Shown: one piece after another, positions 31,191 to 40,959 of the stretch
Layout of the letters: every line of letters starts with the position of its first letter
Position numbering within the stretch: position 1 is the first letter of the stretch
NCBI RefSeq assembly: GCF_004362405.1
Contig: NZ_SNXE01000006.1
Span: forward strand, 186,001 to 250,000
DNA length: 64,000 nucleotides
Source of the DNA: Roseateles asaccharophilus
Lineage (GTDB): Bacteria; Pseudomonadota; Gammaproteobacteria; Burkholderiales; Burkholderiaceae_C
Reading direction: 5' to 3'
The notes under the pieces: generated by a model
Seen by the model: only the letters and a program-made list of their open reading frames with translations
Told to the model about the DNA's origin: nothing
Database searches by the model: none
Translations under genes and position numbers: made by a program

Positions 31191-31257
31191 ATCAATCAAC
31201 TCCTCTTGACTCGTGGGTGGTTGGATCTTGGGTCGGCGGCCATTGTAGGCAGCTTGC

Positions 31258-32562
31258 CTATGACCCCATGCGGGTGCCGAGAACCTCGAGGCTGGCCTCG
31301 CCGTCCGCCAGCACCGCCTTGACCTGCTGACCGGCATGCAACTGGCCCACCGAGGCCAGCGCACGGCCCTGACCATCGTCCAGCCAGGCATAGCCCCGCG
31401 CCAGCACGCGCTTGGGATCCAGGGCCTGCAGCCGCGCCTGCAGGGCCGCCAGCAGCAGCTCCTGCCGGCCGATCAGCGCCCCGCTGGCGCGCTGCTGGCG
31501 CTGAGCCAGCTGGGCCAGGGTTTGCTGCTGCCGCTCCACCCGCCTTGGCAAGGCCTGACCCCAGCGCTGCTCCAGCAAGGCCAGGCGGCGGCGCTGCTGG
31601 GCCAAGGCGGCGCTGGGCCGGGCCAGCAGCAGGCCGGCGCGGTCCAGGCGCTGGGCGGCCTGGTCCAGGCGCTGGTCCATGCGGCGCTGCAAGGCACTGG
31701 CCAGGGCGCTCAGCCTATCCAGCTCCACCGCGCGTGCCGGCGCCGCCAGCTCGGCCGCGGCCGTGGGCGTGGGCGCGCGCAGATCGGCCGCCAGATCGCA
31801 CAGGGTCACATCGGTCTCATGACCCACGCCGCAGACCAGGGGCAGGGCCGAGCCGGCCACGGCCCGCACCACCCGCTCGTCATTGAAGGCCCAGAGGTCC
31901 TCCAGCGAGCCGCCGCCGCGGCACAGCAGCAGCAGGTCCAGCCCGTCCTGCGCGGCACGGGCATTGGCCAGGTGCAGGGCGCGCACCAGGGCTGGCGGCG
32001 CCTCGGGCCCCTGCACCGGGCTGGGATAGATGATGACCTCAACCTGGGGGGCGCGGCGGCGCAGCGCGGTCAGCACATCGTGCAGGGCCGCCCCCGCGGT
32101 GGAGGTGATCACGCCGATGCGGCGCGGGAATCCGGGCAGGGGGCGCTTGACCGAGGGATCAAACAGCCCCTCGGCCTCCAGCTTGGCCTTGAGGCGCAAA
32201 AACTGCTCGTACAGCGCCCCGGCCCCGGCGCGGCGCATGCTCTCCACGATGAACTGCAGCTCGCCACGCGGCTCGTACAGGGCCAGGCGCCCGCGCAACT
32301 CCACCAGCTGACCATCGCCGGGCGTGAAGTCCAGGTAGGCGCCGGCGCGCCGGAACATGGCGCAGCGCAGCAGGCCGGCCTCGCCCTCGGCATCCTTGAG
32401 GCTGAAGTAGCTGTGACCGCTGGCGGCCCGGGTAAAGCCCGAGATCTCGCCCTGCACGGTGCAGACGGCAAAGCGGGCGTTGAGCGCATCCGAGACCGCG
32501 CGCAACAGGCCCGCCACACCCCAGACCACCCGTGGTGATGCGGCTTTCCAGGGCTCAACCAT
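31258..32562 (-). CDS. xseA: Exodeoxyribonuclease VII large subunit
   Basis: The 434-residue product is the catalytic subunit of the single-strand DNA exonuclease. It has an N-terminal OB fold ([22 protein letters not shown]), the catalytic-domain signatures [17 protein letters not shown] and [18 protein letters not shown], and [23 protein letters not shown] long C-terminal helical/coiled-coil region rich in Leu, Gln and Arg follows. The small subunit gene xseB is not adjacent. Confidence 0.96.
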   Translation of the reverse strand: MVEPWKAASPRVVWGVAGLLRAVSDALNARFAVCTVQGEISGFTRAASGHSYFSLKDAEGEAGLLRCAMFRRAGAYLDFTPGDGQLVELRGRLALYEPRGELQFIVESMRRAGAGALYEQFLRLKAKLEAEGLFDPSVKRPLPGFPRRIGVITSTAGAALHDVLTALRRRAPQVEVIIYPSPVQGPEAPPALVRALHLANARAAQDGLDLLLLCRGGGSLEDLWAFNDERVVRAVAGSALPLVCGVGHETDVTLCDLAADLRAPTPTAAAELAAPARAVELDRLSALASALQRRMDQRLDQAAQRLDRAGLLLARPSAALAQQRRRLALLEQRWGQALPRRVERQQQTLAQLAQRQQRASGALIGRQELLLAALQARLQALDPKRVLARGYAWLDDGQGRALASVGQLHAGQQVKAVLADGEASLEVLGTRMGS

Positions 32563-32919
32563 GCGCAAACCCAGTATTGGCGCGGGTCGAGAACTCCACA
32601 GCCGCGCCAGATGGGGCCTGGCGGCCCATTCGCCCCGTCACGACCACGTCATACGCGCATAAACGCTTGTTTTTCAAGAGTTTTTTCCTGCTCAAAAATT
32701 AGGCAATCTAAGCCGAGGCCCGATTTCACGGGCTCGCCGGGTCCGCCGGAACAGCTTGCCCACAAAGTTATCCACAGGCTCGGTGGATTGCGACGGAGCC
32801 TCGGGCAAGACCTGACCCGCCTTGGTTCGCCGCGGCCCGGCTTGGGGCCATAATCGCGCGCAGCTTCACCGGGCGCGCTCGCCGCTGGCGGGCCGTCGCA
32901 GACCAAAGGGATAGACGCC
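32563..32919. other. 357-base intergenic region between divergent xseA and a TolQ-type gene
   Basis: No gene is supported here. The stretch contains an AT-rich patch around 32660-32710, likely promoter DNA for both flanks, and a pair of DnaA-box-like nonamers, reported separately. Confidence 0.6.
32756..32776 (+). promoter_or_regulatory. Tandem DnaA-box-like nonamers
   Basis: TTATCCACA (32768-32776) is an exact consensus DnaA box. It is preceded 3 bases upstream by TTGCCCACA (32756-32764), a one- or two-mismatch box in the same orientation. They lie in the xseA/tolQ-like divergent promoter region. Confidence 0.4.
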
Positions 32920-33597
32920 TTGTTTTCGATCATACAAGCGGCCGGCTGGCCGATCTGGCCGCTCCTGCTGTGCTCCGTCGTGGCCCTGGCCCTGATCATC
33001 GAGCGCTTTGCCAGCCTGCGTGGCGCAAAGATCGCCCCGCCGACCCTGCTGGACGAGGTGATCTCGGTCAGCAACCAGCAGCTGCCCAGCGCCGAGGTGG
33101 TGAACAAGCTGGCGGAGAGCTCGCTGCTGGGCCAGGTGCTGGCCTCCGGCCTGCGCGCCGTGATCGCCGAGCCGCGCCTGCCGGACGCCCGCCTGCGCCA
33201 GACCTTCGAGCTGGCCGGCCGCGCGGCCATCCACAAGCTGGAGCGCTACCTCAACACCCTGGGCACCATTGCCACGGCCGCCCCTCTGCTGGGCCTGCTG
33301 GGCACGGTGGTGGGCATGATCGAGATCTTCGGCAGCCAGAGCCCCACGGGCGGCAACCCCACCCAGCTGGCTCATGGCATCTCCATCGCGCTGTACAACA
33401 CGGCTTTCGGCCTGATCGTGGCCATTCCCTCGCTGATGAGCTACCGCTATTTCCGCGGTCGGGTCGAGGGCTATGTGCTGGAGATGGAGCAAGCCAGCGA
33501 GCGCTTCATGGCGCACCTGACGCGCTTCACCCAGCAAGCCGCGGCCCAGGCCCAGATGCAGGCGCAGGCCCAGGCCTCGCGCACCGGCCTGCGCTGA
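32920..33597 (+). CDS. MotA/TolQ/ExbB proton-channel family protein
   Basis: The 225-residue inner-membrane protein has an N-terminal helix (PIWPLLLCSVVALALIIERF) and two further helices around TAAPLLGLLGTVVGMIEIF and YNTAFGLIVAIPSLM, the family pattern. It forms a proton-driven motor with the next gene's ExbD/TolR-like product. It starts with TTG at 32920, preceded by AAAGGG. Location just before lpxK suggests an envelope role. Whether it is TolQ or ExbB cannot be said; a separate tonB-exbBD operon lies at 38-41.6 kb. Confidence 0.88.
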   Translation: MFSIIQAAGWPIWPLLLCSVVALALIIERFASLRGAKIAPPTLLDEVISVSNQQLPSAEVVNKLAESSLLGQVLASGLRAVIAEPRLPDARLRQTFELAGRAAIHKLERYLNTLGTIATAAPLLGLLGTVVGMIEIFGSQSPTGGNPTQLAHGISIALYNTAFGLIVAIPSLMSYRYFRGRVEGYVLEMEQASERFMAHLTRFTQQAAAQAQMQAQAQASRTGLR

Positions 33598-33633
33598 GGC
33601 GCGGCGCCACACACCGTTCGCGAGGATGCAGCG

Positions 33634-34050
33634 ATGAAGTTCCGTCAACGCCCCCACGATGAACCGGAGATCAACCTCATCGCCTTCATCGATGTGCTGC
33701 TGGTGGTGCTCATCTTTCTGATGATGTCCACCACCTACAGCAAGTTCACCGAGCTGCAGATCACCCTGCCCACGGCCGAGGCCGAGGCGCTGAAGGAGCG
33801 GCCCCGCGAGGTGCTGGTCTCGGTGTCGGCCGACGGCCGCTACATGGTCAACCGCGAGCTGGTGGACGGGCGCGCGCCCGAGCTGCTGGCCGTGGCCCTG
33901 CGCCAGGCCTCGGGCGGCAATGCCGAGGCCATGGTCATCGTGTCGGCCGACGCCGCTGCAGCCCACCAATCGGTGGTCAATGTGATGGACGCGGCACGCC
34001 GCGCCGGGCTCTCACGCCTGACCTTCACGGCCCAGACCCAGGGCCGATGA
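33634..34050 (+). CDS. ExbD/TolR-family protein
   Basis: The 138-residue product has a short cytoplasmic start, the single membrane helix with the conserved Asp (NLIAFIDVLLVVLIFLMM), and a periplasmic domain. It pairs with the TolQ/ExbB-type product encoded 36 bases upstream. Its stop overlaps the lpxK start by 4 bases, so the three genes are probably one operon. Confidence 0.9.
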   Translation: MKFRQRPHDEPEINLIAFIDVLLVVLIFLMMSTTYSKFTELQITLPTAEAEALKERPREVLVSVSADGRYMVNRELVDGRAPELLAVALRQASGGNAEAMVIVSADAAAAHQSVVNVMDAARRAGLSRLTFTAQTQGR

Positions 34051-35075
34051 GCGCAGACAGCAGCGCCCCGGCCGAGCGCCTGCAGCGCGCCTGGCGCGAG
34101 GGCGGCGTGCTGGCCCAGCTGCTGCGCCCCCTGGGCGCGCTCTACGGCCTGCTCAGCGGCGCCCATGCCGCGCTCTACCGCTGGGGCTGGCGCAAGACCG
34201 AGACCCTGCCCGTGCCCGTGATCGTGGTGGGCAACTGGATCGTGGGCGGCGCCGGCAAGACCCCCACGACGCTGGCCCTGCTGCAGCTGCTGCGCGCGCA
34301 AGGCATTGCGGCCGGCGTGATCTCGCGCGGCTATGGCCGCGATGAAAGCCTCACGGGCCCGGTGCATCTGCTGCGGCGCGCAAGCAGCGCCCGCGAGGCC
34401 GGGGACGAGCCCCTGCTGATTCATCTGCGTAGCGGCGCGCCGGTGGCCGTGGGCCGCGACCGCGTCGCCGCCGCGCGTGCGCTGCTGGCGGCGCATCCCG
34501 AACTACAGCTGCTGATCAGCGATGACGGGCTGCAGCACTGGCGCCTGCCGCGAGCCCTGAGCATTCTGGTTTTCGACGAGCGCGGCCTGGGCAATGGCCG
34601 CCTGCTGCCGGCCGGGCCGCTGCGGCAGAGTCGGCCACTCTCGCGCGAACCCCAAATCGTGCTCTACAACGCTCCGGCCCCCAGCACCCCCCTGCCCGGC
34701 CATCTGGGCCGGCGCCGCCTGGCGGGTGCCGTGCGCCTGCAGGACTGGTGGCAGGGCCAGCCCGCCCGGCTGGAGACGCTGCAGGCGCTGCGCGGCCGCG
34801 AACTGCTGGCGGCGGCGGGCCTGGCCCAGCCGCAGCGCTTTTTCGGCATGCTGCGCGAGCAAGGCCTGCAGATCCGCGAGCTGCACCTGAGCGACCACCA
34901 CGACTTCGCCTCCCTGCCCTGGCCCGCGGACACGCCTGAGCTGCTGATCACGGAAAAGGATGCGGTCAAGCTGGACCCGGCACGCCTGGGCAGCACCCAG
35001 GCCTGGGTGGTGGCGCTAGACTTCAGGCCCGACGAATCCTTTGAGCAGGCCTTGCTGGCCCTGCTGCCGCGCTGA
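34047..35075 (+). CDS. lpxK: Tetraacyldisaccharide 4'-kinase LpxK
   Basis: The 342-residue product phosphorylates the 4' position of the lipid A disaccharide on the inner membrane. It has the N-terminal amphipathic/membrane segment, Walker A GNWIVGGAGKTPTT, GVISRGYGR, LISDDGLQHWRLPR with the family Asp pair, and LLITEKDAVKLDP near the C-terminus. Length is typical. Confidence 0.96.
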   Translation: MSADSSAPAERLQRAWREGGVLAQLLRPLGALYGLLSGAHAALYRWGWRKTETLPVPVIVVGNWIVGGAGKTPTTLALLQLLRAQGIAAGVISRGYGRDESLTGPVHLLRRASSAREAGDEPLLIHLRSGAPVAVGRDRVAAARALLAAHPELQLLISDDGLQHWRLPRALSILVFDERGLGNGRLLPAGPLRQSRPLSREPQIVLYNAPAPSTPLPGHLGRRRLAGAVRLQDWWQGQPARLETLQALRGRELLAAAGLAQPQRFFGMLREQGLQIRELHLSDHHDFASLPWPADTPELLITEKDAVKLDPARLGSTQAWVVALDFRPDESFEQALLALLPR

Positions 35076-35084
35076 GACAAAACC

Positions 35085-35300
35085 ATGGACAACCGATTGC
35101 TGGAAATGCTGGTCTGCCCCATCTGCAAGGGGCCGCTGGAGCTGCAGCGCCACGAACAAGTGAGCGAGCTGATCTGCCCGGCCGACCGCCTGGCCTTCCC
35201 GGTTCGTGACGGCATCCCGGTGATGCTGGAGAACGAGGCACGTGCCCTGGATACGCCGAGCCCCGCCGCCCCCAGCTTGAGCGCCGTGCGCCCGGCATGA
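35085..35300 (+). CDS. Trm112/YcaR-family small protein
   Basis: The 71-residue product has the Trm112 signature [13 protein letters not shown] and [21 protein letters not shown]. It sits between lpxK and kdsB, as in many Gram-negative genomes. The second cysteine pair of zinc-binding relatives is reduced to one cysteine. Function in bacteria is unclear. It overlaps kdsB by 4 bases. Confidence 0.93.
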   Translation: MDNRLLEMLVCPICKGPLELQRHEQVSELICPADRLAFPVRDGIPVMLENEARALDTPSPAAPSLSAVRPA

Positions 35301-36058
35301 GCTTCACCGTCATCATCCCGGCCCGGCTGGCCTCCACCCGGCTTCCCAACAAGCCGCTGGCCGACATCCACGGCCTGCCCATGATCGTGCATGTGGCGCG
35401 CCGAGCCGCACTCTCCCAGGCCGGCCAGGTGGTGGTCGCCACCGATGCGCCCGAGGTGCTGGCGGCCTGCGCCGCGCATGGCGTGCAGGCCTTGCTAACG
35501 CGTGCCGACCATGTCTCGGGCAGCGATCGCCTGGCCGAGGCCTGCGAGCAGCTCGGCCTGGACGGCCGCGAGCTGGTGGTGAATGTGCAGGGGGACGAAC
35601 CCCTGATCGCGCCGGCCATGATCGACGCCTGTGCCAGCCTGCTGGGCCAGCGCGAGGACTGTGTGATGGCCACGGTCGGCCACGCCCTGGATGAGGCGTC
35701 CGAGTTCGCCAACCCCAATGTGGTCAAACTGGTCACCGATGCCCGTGGCACGGCCCTCTATTTCTCGCGGGCACCCATCCCGTGGTGGCGCGACGGCAGC
35801 CCGGAGGCGCCAGGCTTCAAGCCGGGCTCGGTGCTGCGCCATGTCGGCCTCTATGCCTACCACGCCGGCTTTCTGCGCCGCTTCCCGGGTCTGGAGGTCA
35901 GTCCGCTGGAGCAGATCGAGTCGCTGGAGCAGCTGCGCGTGCTCTGGCATGGTGAGCGCATTGCGGTCCACATCAGCGCCGACAAGCCCGGCCCGGGCGT
36001 GGACACCCCCGCGGACCTGGACCGCGTGCGGCAACTGATGCCCGAGCTCCGCAGCTGA
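35297..36058 (+). CDS. kdsB: CMP-Kdo synthetase (3-deoxy-manno-octulosonate cytidylyltransferase)
   Basis: The 253-residue cytoplasmic enzyme activates Kdo with CTP for lipopolysaccharide synthesis. Visible motifs are [18 protein letters not shown] (nucleotide-binding), [26 protein letters not shown] and [13 protein letters not shown], then [14 protein letters not shown] near the end. All match KdsB closely. Confidence 0.97.
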   Translation: MSFTVIIPARLASTRLPNKPLADIHGLPMIVHVARRAALSQAGQVVVATDAPEVLAACAAHGVQALLTRADHVSGSDRLAEACEQLGLDGRELVVNVQGDEPLIAPAMIDACASLLGQREDCVMATVGHALDEASEFANPNVVKLVTDARGTALYFSRAPIPWWRDGSPEAPGFKPGSVLRHVGLYAYHAGFLRRFPGLEVSPLEQIESLEQLRVLWHGERIAVHISADKPGPGVDTPADLDRVRQLMPELRS

Positions 36059-36110
36059 GCCGCGGCGTTACAGCCAGATGACAACAGCGGCCGACGTCAG
36101 CCGGCCGTAG

Positions 36111-36848
<738 letters not shown>

Positions 36849-36896
36849 GCCACACAGCGAAGCGAGACAGGCATGGGGCGCCGCCCCGCGTCACGG

Positions 36897-36917
36897 GCTG
36901 CCTTCCGGCGGCCTTTT
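36897..36917 (+). terminator. Terminator after adk
   Basis: GCTGCC and GGCGGC (one G-U pair in RNA) flank a TTCC loop and are followed by CTTTTCTTT, a good rho-independent terminator 48 bases after the adk stop. Confidence 0.7.
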
Positions 36918-36930
36918 CTTTGGGCCACAA

Positions 36931-36951
36931 TTGACGTTTACGTCAACGTAA
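36931..36951. promoter_or_regulatory. ACGT-type overlapping palindromes upstream of the HSD10-like gene
   Basis: TTGACGT-TT-ACGTCAA (36931-36946) overlaps TTACGT-CA-ACGTAA (36938-36951), 26-31 bases before the start codon. Repeated ACGT palindromes of this kind resemble, from memory, the operators of MerR-family LiuR regulators of branched-chain amino acid degradation. TTGACG could also be a -35 element. Confidence 0.5.
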
Positions 36952-36976
36952 CTCAGACAGACACAAGGAGACAGCG

Positions 36977-37735
36977 ATGGAAATCGCAGGCAAGGTATTC
37001 ATCGTCACCGGCGGCGCCTCGGGCCTGGGCGAAGGCACGGCCCGCATGCTGGCGCGCGAGGGCGCCCAGGTCGTGATCGCCGACTTGCAGGTGGAGCGCG
37101 GCGAGGCCCTGGCGGCCGAGCTGGGCGGCGCCTTCGTCAAGGCCGATGTGAGCCAGGAGGCCGACGGCCAGGCCGTGGTGGCCAAGGCCGTCTCGCTGGG
37201 CAAGCTGATGGGCCTGGTGAACTGCGCGGGCATCGCCCCTGCCGCCAAGACTGTGGGCAAGGACGGCGCCCATGCCCTGGCCCTGTTCGCCAAGGTCATC
37301 AATGTCAACCTCGTGGGCAGCTTCAATATGATCCGCCTGGCCGCCGAGGCCATGAGCAAGAACGAACCCGAGGCCACGGGCGAGCGCGGCGTGCTGATCT
37401 CCACCGCCTCGGTGGCCGCCTATGACGGTCAGATCGGTCAGGCCGCCTATGCGGCCTCCAAAGGCGGCGTGGTGGGCATGACCCTGCCCATCGCCCGCGA
37501 CCTGGCGCGCAACGGCATCCGCAATATGACCATCGCCCCTGGCATCTTCGGCACGCCCATGCTCTTCGGCATGCCCCAGGAGGTGCAGGATGCGCTGGCC
37601 GCCAATGTGCCCTTCCCGTCCCGCCTGGGCAAGCCCGAGGACTATGCCAAGCTGGTGCACCAGATCATCACCAATGACATGCTCAACGGCGAGGTGATCC
37701 GCCTGGACGGCGCCATCCGCATGGCACCGAAGTAA
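36977..37735 (+). CDS. Short-chain dehydrogenase, 3-hydroxyacyl-CoA dehydrogenase type-2 (HSD10)-like
   Basis: The 252-residue product has the SDR nucleotide motif [16 protein letters not shown], the catalytic Ser of [12 protein letters not shown] and YAASKGG with the catalytic Tyr/Lys. The C-terminus [18 protein letters not shown] is characteristic of the HSD10 subgroup. That subgroup oxidises short 2-methyl-3-hydroxyacyl-CoA esters, as in isoleucine degradation. An AGGAG site precedes the ATG. The upstream ACGT palindromes fit control by a catabolic regulator. Confidence 0.88.
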   Translation: MEIAGKVFIVTGGASGLGEGTARMLAREGAQVVIADLQVERGEALAAELGGAFVKADVSQEADGQAVVAKAVSLGKLMGLVNCAGIAPAAKTVGKDGAHALALFAKVINVNLVGSFNMIRLAAEAMSKNEPEATGERGVLISTASVAAYDGQIGQAAYAASKGGVVGMTLPIARDLARNGIRNMTIAPGIFGTPMLFGMPQEVQDALAANVPFPSRLGKPEDYAKLVHQIITNDMLNGEVIRLDGAIRMAPK

Positions 37736-37758
37736 GCCCGCTCCTCGCCCCATAAAAG

Positions 37759-37784
37759 AAACGGCCTCCGATTGGAGGCCGTTT
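37759..37784. terminator. Bidirectional terminator between convergent operons
   Basis: An 11-base-pair stem (AAACGGCCTCC with GGAGGCCGTTT, loop GATT) lies between the HSD10-like stop and the stop of the TPR-protein gene. The T-run inside the right arm plus TTTGCTTTG serves the rightward direction; the mirrored AAAAGAAA serves the leftward direction. Confidence 0.85.
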
Positions 37785-37807
37785 GCTTTGCAGGCGGGTA
37801 GGCCCGA

Positions 37808-39049
37808 TTACTTCTTGGAGCGGGCGTGGATGGTCCACAGGCGAGCCAGCTCGCCGGAACCGTCGGTGCCCTTCACGCCGCGCCAGGCCTGCTGGGCCTT
37901 GGCGGAGTCGCCCGCGGTGAACAGAGCCAGGCCCTGGTAGTACCTGGCGTCGTCCGCGCGCTTGAAGTTGCCCTTGGCGATGCCGGCGTCCACCAGCTTC
38001 AGGCCACCGGCCTTGTCACCGGCAAAGACCTGGGCCAGACCCAGCTTGATCAGCTCGTCGCCCGACTTGGAGTCGTTGGCGGCCTTCTCGGCCTCGGCAT
38101 AGCCGGCCTTGCCTTCGGCAATCTTCTTGACCATCAGGTCCAGCAGACGCTTGTGGCGCGCACCCTCGGCGCCCTGGCCCAGGATGTTGGCGGCCAGGCC
38201 CTGCTCCACCACGGTCTTGCCTTCGGCCGGGAAACCGGCCTGGGCGGCCAGCTGGGCCATTTCCATATAGTCGTCGGCCGTCTTCATATTGCCGGTGACC
38301 AGCTTGAGGCGGTAGACATCCAGGCCGAAGCGGGGCGAGAAGCCCTTCTTCTGCGGCAGGCCGCCCAGAATCTGCGCCCACAGCTCCTTGCGGGGGTAGT
38401 AGTTCAGCAGCTTCTCGGTGGCCAGGGCCTCGGTGGCGCCGTCGTTCTTCTTTTGGGCTGCGTAAAGCAGCAGGTTCAGCTTGTCCTGGCTGGGAACCTT
38501 GCCGGCCTTCTCTTCGGCCTGCACCTCGGCCAGCGTGTCCTTGAGCACGGCCGTCATGTCACCCGACTTGAACTGGGCCTGCTGCTGCACGGTCTTCATG
38601 GTGGCGCTGGCGCCACCGGCTGCGAAGTACTTGTTGGCCCATTCCAGCGCCTTGGGCGCGTTGTTGGCGCGCAGATAGGTGCCGGCAATGGCTTCCATGT
38701 ACTGCAGCTGCTGGGGCGCACCCAGACGGCCCTTGATCACCTCGAAGGCGCGGGCCATGGAATCTGGATCATTGGCGCCCATGGCGGCCGAGAAGCGCGT
38801 GCCTTCAATGGCATTGTTCTCGGCGGGGGTGCGACCACCCACAGCCTCGGCATCACGCAGCTTGGCCAGGGCTTCCTTGTGCTTGCCGGCCTTGATCAGG
38901 GCGGCGGCGTCCTTCAGATGCTTGCCCACTTCGGGGCGCACGGTTTCCTGGGCATAAGCCTGGGAAAAACCGATCTGGCCCTGCGGGCCCATGCCCAGCA
39001 TCAGGGCGGCAGCGCCGACGGCGGCGCCGGCCAGGGTCTTGAGTTTCAT
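37808..39049 (-). CDS. Exported tetratricopeptide-like protein of the tonB-exbBD operon
   Basis: The 413-residue product has a signal peptide (MKLKTLAGAAVGAAALMLGM, cleaved near AYA). Helix-turn-helix repeats typical of TPR domains follow: HLKDAAALIKAGKHKEALAKLRDAE, YMEAIAGTYLRANNAPKALEWANKYF, YYQGLALFTAGDSAKAQQAWRGV. It is last in the tonB-exbB-exbD-exbD series, suggesting a periplasmic scaffold for the TonB motor or its client transporter. No enzymatic motif is seen. Confidence 0.85.
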   Translation of the reverse strand: MKLKTLAGAAVGAAALMLGMGPQGQIGFSQAYAQETVRPEVGKHLKDAAALIKAGKHKEALAKLRDAEAVGGRTPAENNAIEGTRFSAAMGANDPDSMARAFEVIKGRLGAPQQLQYMEAIAGTYLRANNAPKALEWANKYFAAGGASATMKTVQQQAQFKSGDMTAVLKDTLAEVQAEEKAGKVPSQDKLNLLLYAAQKKNDGATEALATEKLLNYYPRKELWAQILGGLPQKKGFSPRFGLDVYRLKLVTGNMKTADDYMEMAQLAAQAGFPAEGKTVVEQGLAANILGQGAEGARHKRLLDLMVKKIAEGKAGYAEAEKAANDSKSGDELIKLGLAQVFAGDKAGGLKLVDAGIAKGNFKRADDARYYQGLALFTAGDSAKAQQAWRGVKGTDGSGELARLWTIHARSKK

Positions 39050-39120
39050 AGCTGTGTTGCTCCTCGCGAAAAAAAACGCGCCGCCCTCGCGGACAGCGCG
39101 TTCCATCAATCACTTGATCA

Positions 39121-39552
39121 TCAGTTGATGAACTGCTCGTTGCCGATCATGCCCATCTTCTTGACGCCCAGACGCTGGGCCGAAGCCATGACCGCAGCAA
39201 CGGCGCCGTAATCCACCAGCTTGTTAGGCTTGATATGCACTTCCGGCTGGTCTTCAGCGGCAGCCACCTCATTCAGCTTGGCCTCAACGGCTGCATGATT
39301 GGGCAGTGCCACGCCATCCCAGCTCACCGTGCCGTCGAAGTCGATGAAGACCTCGTGCACGACCGGCTCACGGGTCGGCGGCGGCGGGTTGCCGGCGGGC
39401 AGATCCAGGTTCACCGAGTGCAGCTGGATGGGGATGGTGATGATCAACATCACCAGCAGAACCAGCATCACGTCAATCAGGGGCGTCGTGTTGACGTCCA
39501 TCATGACTTCCGGTTCATCGCCACCCGACGAGCTACCTACGTTCATTCCCAT
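39121..39552 (-). CDS. exbD: ExbD, second copy
   Basis: The 143-residue product has a short cytoplasmic tail, one membrane helix with the conserved Asp (NTTPLIDVMLVLLVMLIITIP) and a periplasmic domain. It shares the N-terminal MGMNVGSSSG with the copy 20 bases upstream but diverges after it, indicating an old duplication. It works with ExbB in using proton motive force to drive TonB. Confidence 0.93.
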   Translation of the reverse strand: MGMNVGSSSGGDEPEVMMDVNTTPLIDVMLVLLVMLIITIPIQLHSVNLDLPAGNPPPPTREPVVHEVFIDFDGTVSWDGVALPNHAAVEAKLNEVAAAEDQPEVHIKPNKLVDYGAVAAVMASAQRLGVKKMGMIGNEQFIN

Positions 39553-39572
39553 GTTCTAGCTCCTCGCGCCGA

Positions 39573-40001
39573 TCAGCCGCCACGAGCCGGAGGCTCGGTG
39601 ACGAAGCGGATCTTCAGGATGCCCGCACGCTGGCAGGCCACCATCAGGCGACCAACAGACTCGTAACGAGCCTTGTCGTCACCGCGGACATGAACCTCCG
39701 GCTGGGGGTTCAGCACCGACACCTTCTTCAGGCGCTCCACCAGTGCCTCGTTGTCGGGCACCAGGACGGTGTTCCAGTAGACGTCGCCGTCCTTGGTCAC
39801 CGACAGCTCAATGTTCTCCGGCTTGGTGACGCGGATGACGTTGGTCTCCTTGGGGAGAGACACCGCCACCGACTGCGTCACCACCGGGACGGTGATGAGG
39901 AAGATGATCAGAAGGACCAACATCACGTCCACCAGGGGCGTGGTGTTGATCGCTGAGACCACCTCATCCTCGCCGGAAGACGATCCGACGTTCATTCCCA
40001 T
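39573..40001 (-). CDS. exbD: ExbD, first copy
   Basis: The 142-residue product has the ExbD helix NTTPLVDVMLVLLIIFLITVP with the proton-binding Asp and a periplasmic domain ending in RFVTEPPARGG. It lies 25 bases after exbB and 20 bases before the second exbD. Two ExbD paralogues may form mixed ExbD dimers, or serve different TonB-dependent systems. Confidence 0.94.
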   Translation of the reverse strand: MGMNVGSSSGEDEVVSAINTTPLVDVMLVLLIIFLITVPVVTQSVAVSLPKETNVIRVTKPENIELSVTKDGDVYWNTVLVPDNEALVERLKKVSVLNPQPEVHVRGDDKARYESVGRLMVACQRAGILKIRFVTEPPARGG

Positions 40002-40026
40002 GATGAGGCTCCAGAGAGTCCGACGA

Positions 40027-40854
40027 TCAGCGCTTGACGGCGCGGTTGCCCATCAGCACGCCGTGCAGATCGGCGGAGAAGGCACGCACTTGGGCCATCA
40101 CGGCCTTGTTGCGGTTGACCAGCCAGTTGTAACCCAGCACGGCCGGAACGGCCACGGCCAGACCGATGGCGGTCATGATCAGCGCGGCGCCCACGGGGCC
40201 GGCCACCTTGTCGATCGAAGCCTGGCCGGCCACACCGATGGCGGTCAGCGCTTGCAGAATGCCCCACACGGTACCGAACAGGCCGATGAAGGGAGAGGTG
40301 GAACCCACGGTCGCCAGGAAGCCCAGGCCCGACTGCAGGCGGCTGTTGACTTCGCTCACGGCGCGCTCGATGTTCATCGTGACCCAGCTGCTGTGGTCGA
40401 TGTTCTCGGTCAGGGCGCCTTCGTGGTGCTCGGAGGCTTCCACGGCGGTCTGAGCGATGTAACGGAAGGCACCGGTTTCGTTCAGGCTCTTGACGCCTTC
40501 AGCGATGCTGGCCTTCTTGAAGAAGGTGGCGCGCACTTCCTTGGCTTCCTTGCCCAGCTTGTGGGTGTCCCACAGGCGCACGAACAGGATGTACCAGGAA
40601 CCCATGGACATCAGGGCCAGCACGACCAGAACAGCCTGGTCGACGGCGTGGCCGTGCGTGATCAGTGCCTTCAGGCCGTAGGGATTGTCAGCCGGCTTGG
40701 CGGCAGCGGGAGCTGCTTCGGCGGCGGGAGCGGCGACAACTGCAGGAGCGGCCGAGGCTGCATCGGCAGCTTGGGCAGAAACAGTCAGGGGAGCCACGGC
40801 CAGGGACGCAGCAAATGCGATCGCGGCGAACAGGCCGGAGATACGAGAGATCAT
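40027..40854 (-). CDS. exbB: ExbB with N-terminal signal and Ala/Pro-rich extension
   Basis: The 275-residue product has a cleavable signal-like N-terminus (FAAIAFAASLAVAPLTVSAQA) and an Ala/Pro-rich periplasmic linker. The ExbB three-helix core follows: VLVVLALMSMGSWYILFVRLW, LGFLATVGSTSPFIGLFGTVWGI and AALIMTAIGLAVAVPAVLGYN. Long ExbB proteins with this extension occur in several proteobacteria. It is the proton channel of the TonB motor. Confidence 0.94.
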   Translation of the reverse strand: MISRISGLFAAIAFAASLAVAPLTVSAQAADAASAAPAVVAAPAAEAAPAAAKPADNPYGLKALITHGHAVDQAVLVVLALMSMGSWYILFVRLWDTHKLGKEAKEVRATFFKKASIAEGVKSLNETGAFRYIAQTAVEASEHHEGALTENIDHSSWVTMNIERAVSEVNSRLQSGLGFLATVGSTSPFIGLFGTVWGILQALTAIGVAGQASIDKVAGPVGAALIMTAIGLAVAVPAVLGYNWLVNRNKAVMAQVRAFSADLHGVLMGNRAVKR

Positions 40855-40959
40855 GGAGTCAACTCCTACGTAGAGAGATCGAGAGATCGGAACTCAGGTG
40901 AGAAACTGGGGCCGGCTCGTGACCGGGCCCCGGTAATTTGGATGAGGCGCCTGGAAGGC

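Noticed and set aside
32756-32776. Replication origin
   Set aside because: Only two DnaA-box-like sites are present. No dnaA, dnaN, rpmH, parAB or AT-rich unwinding element cluster lies nearby.
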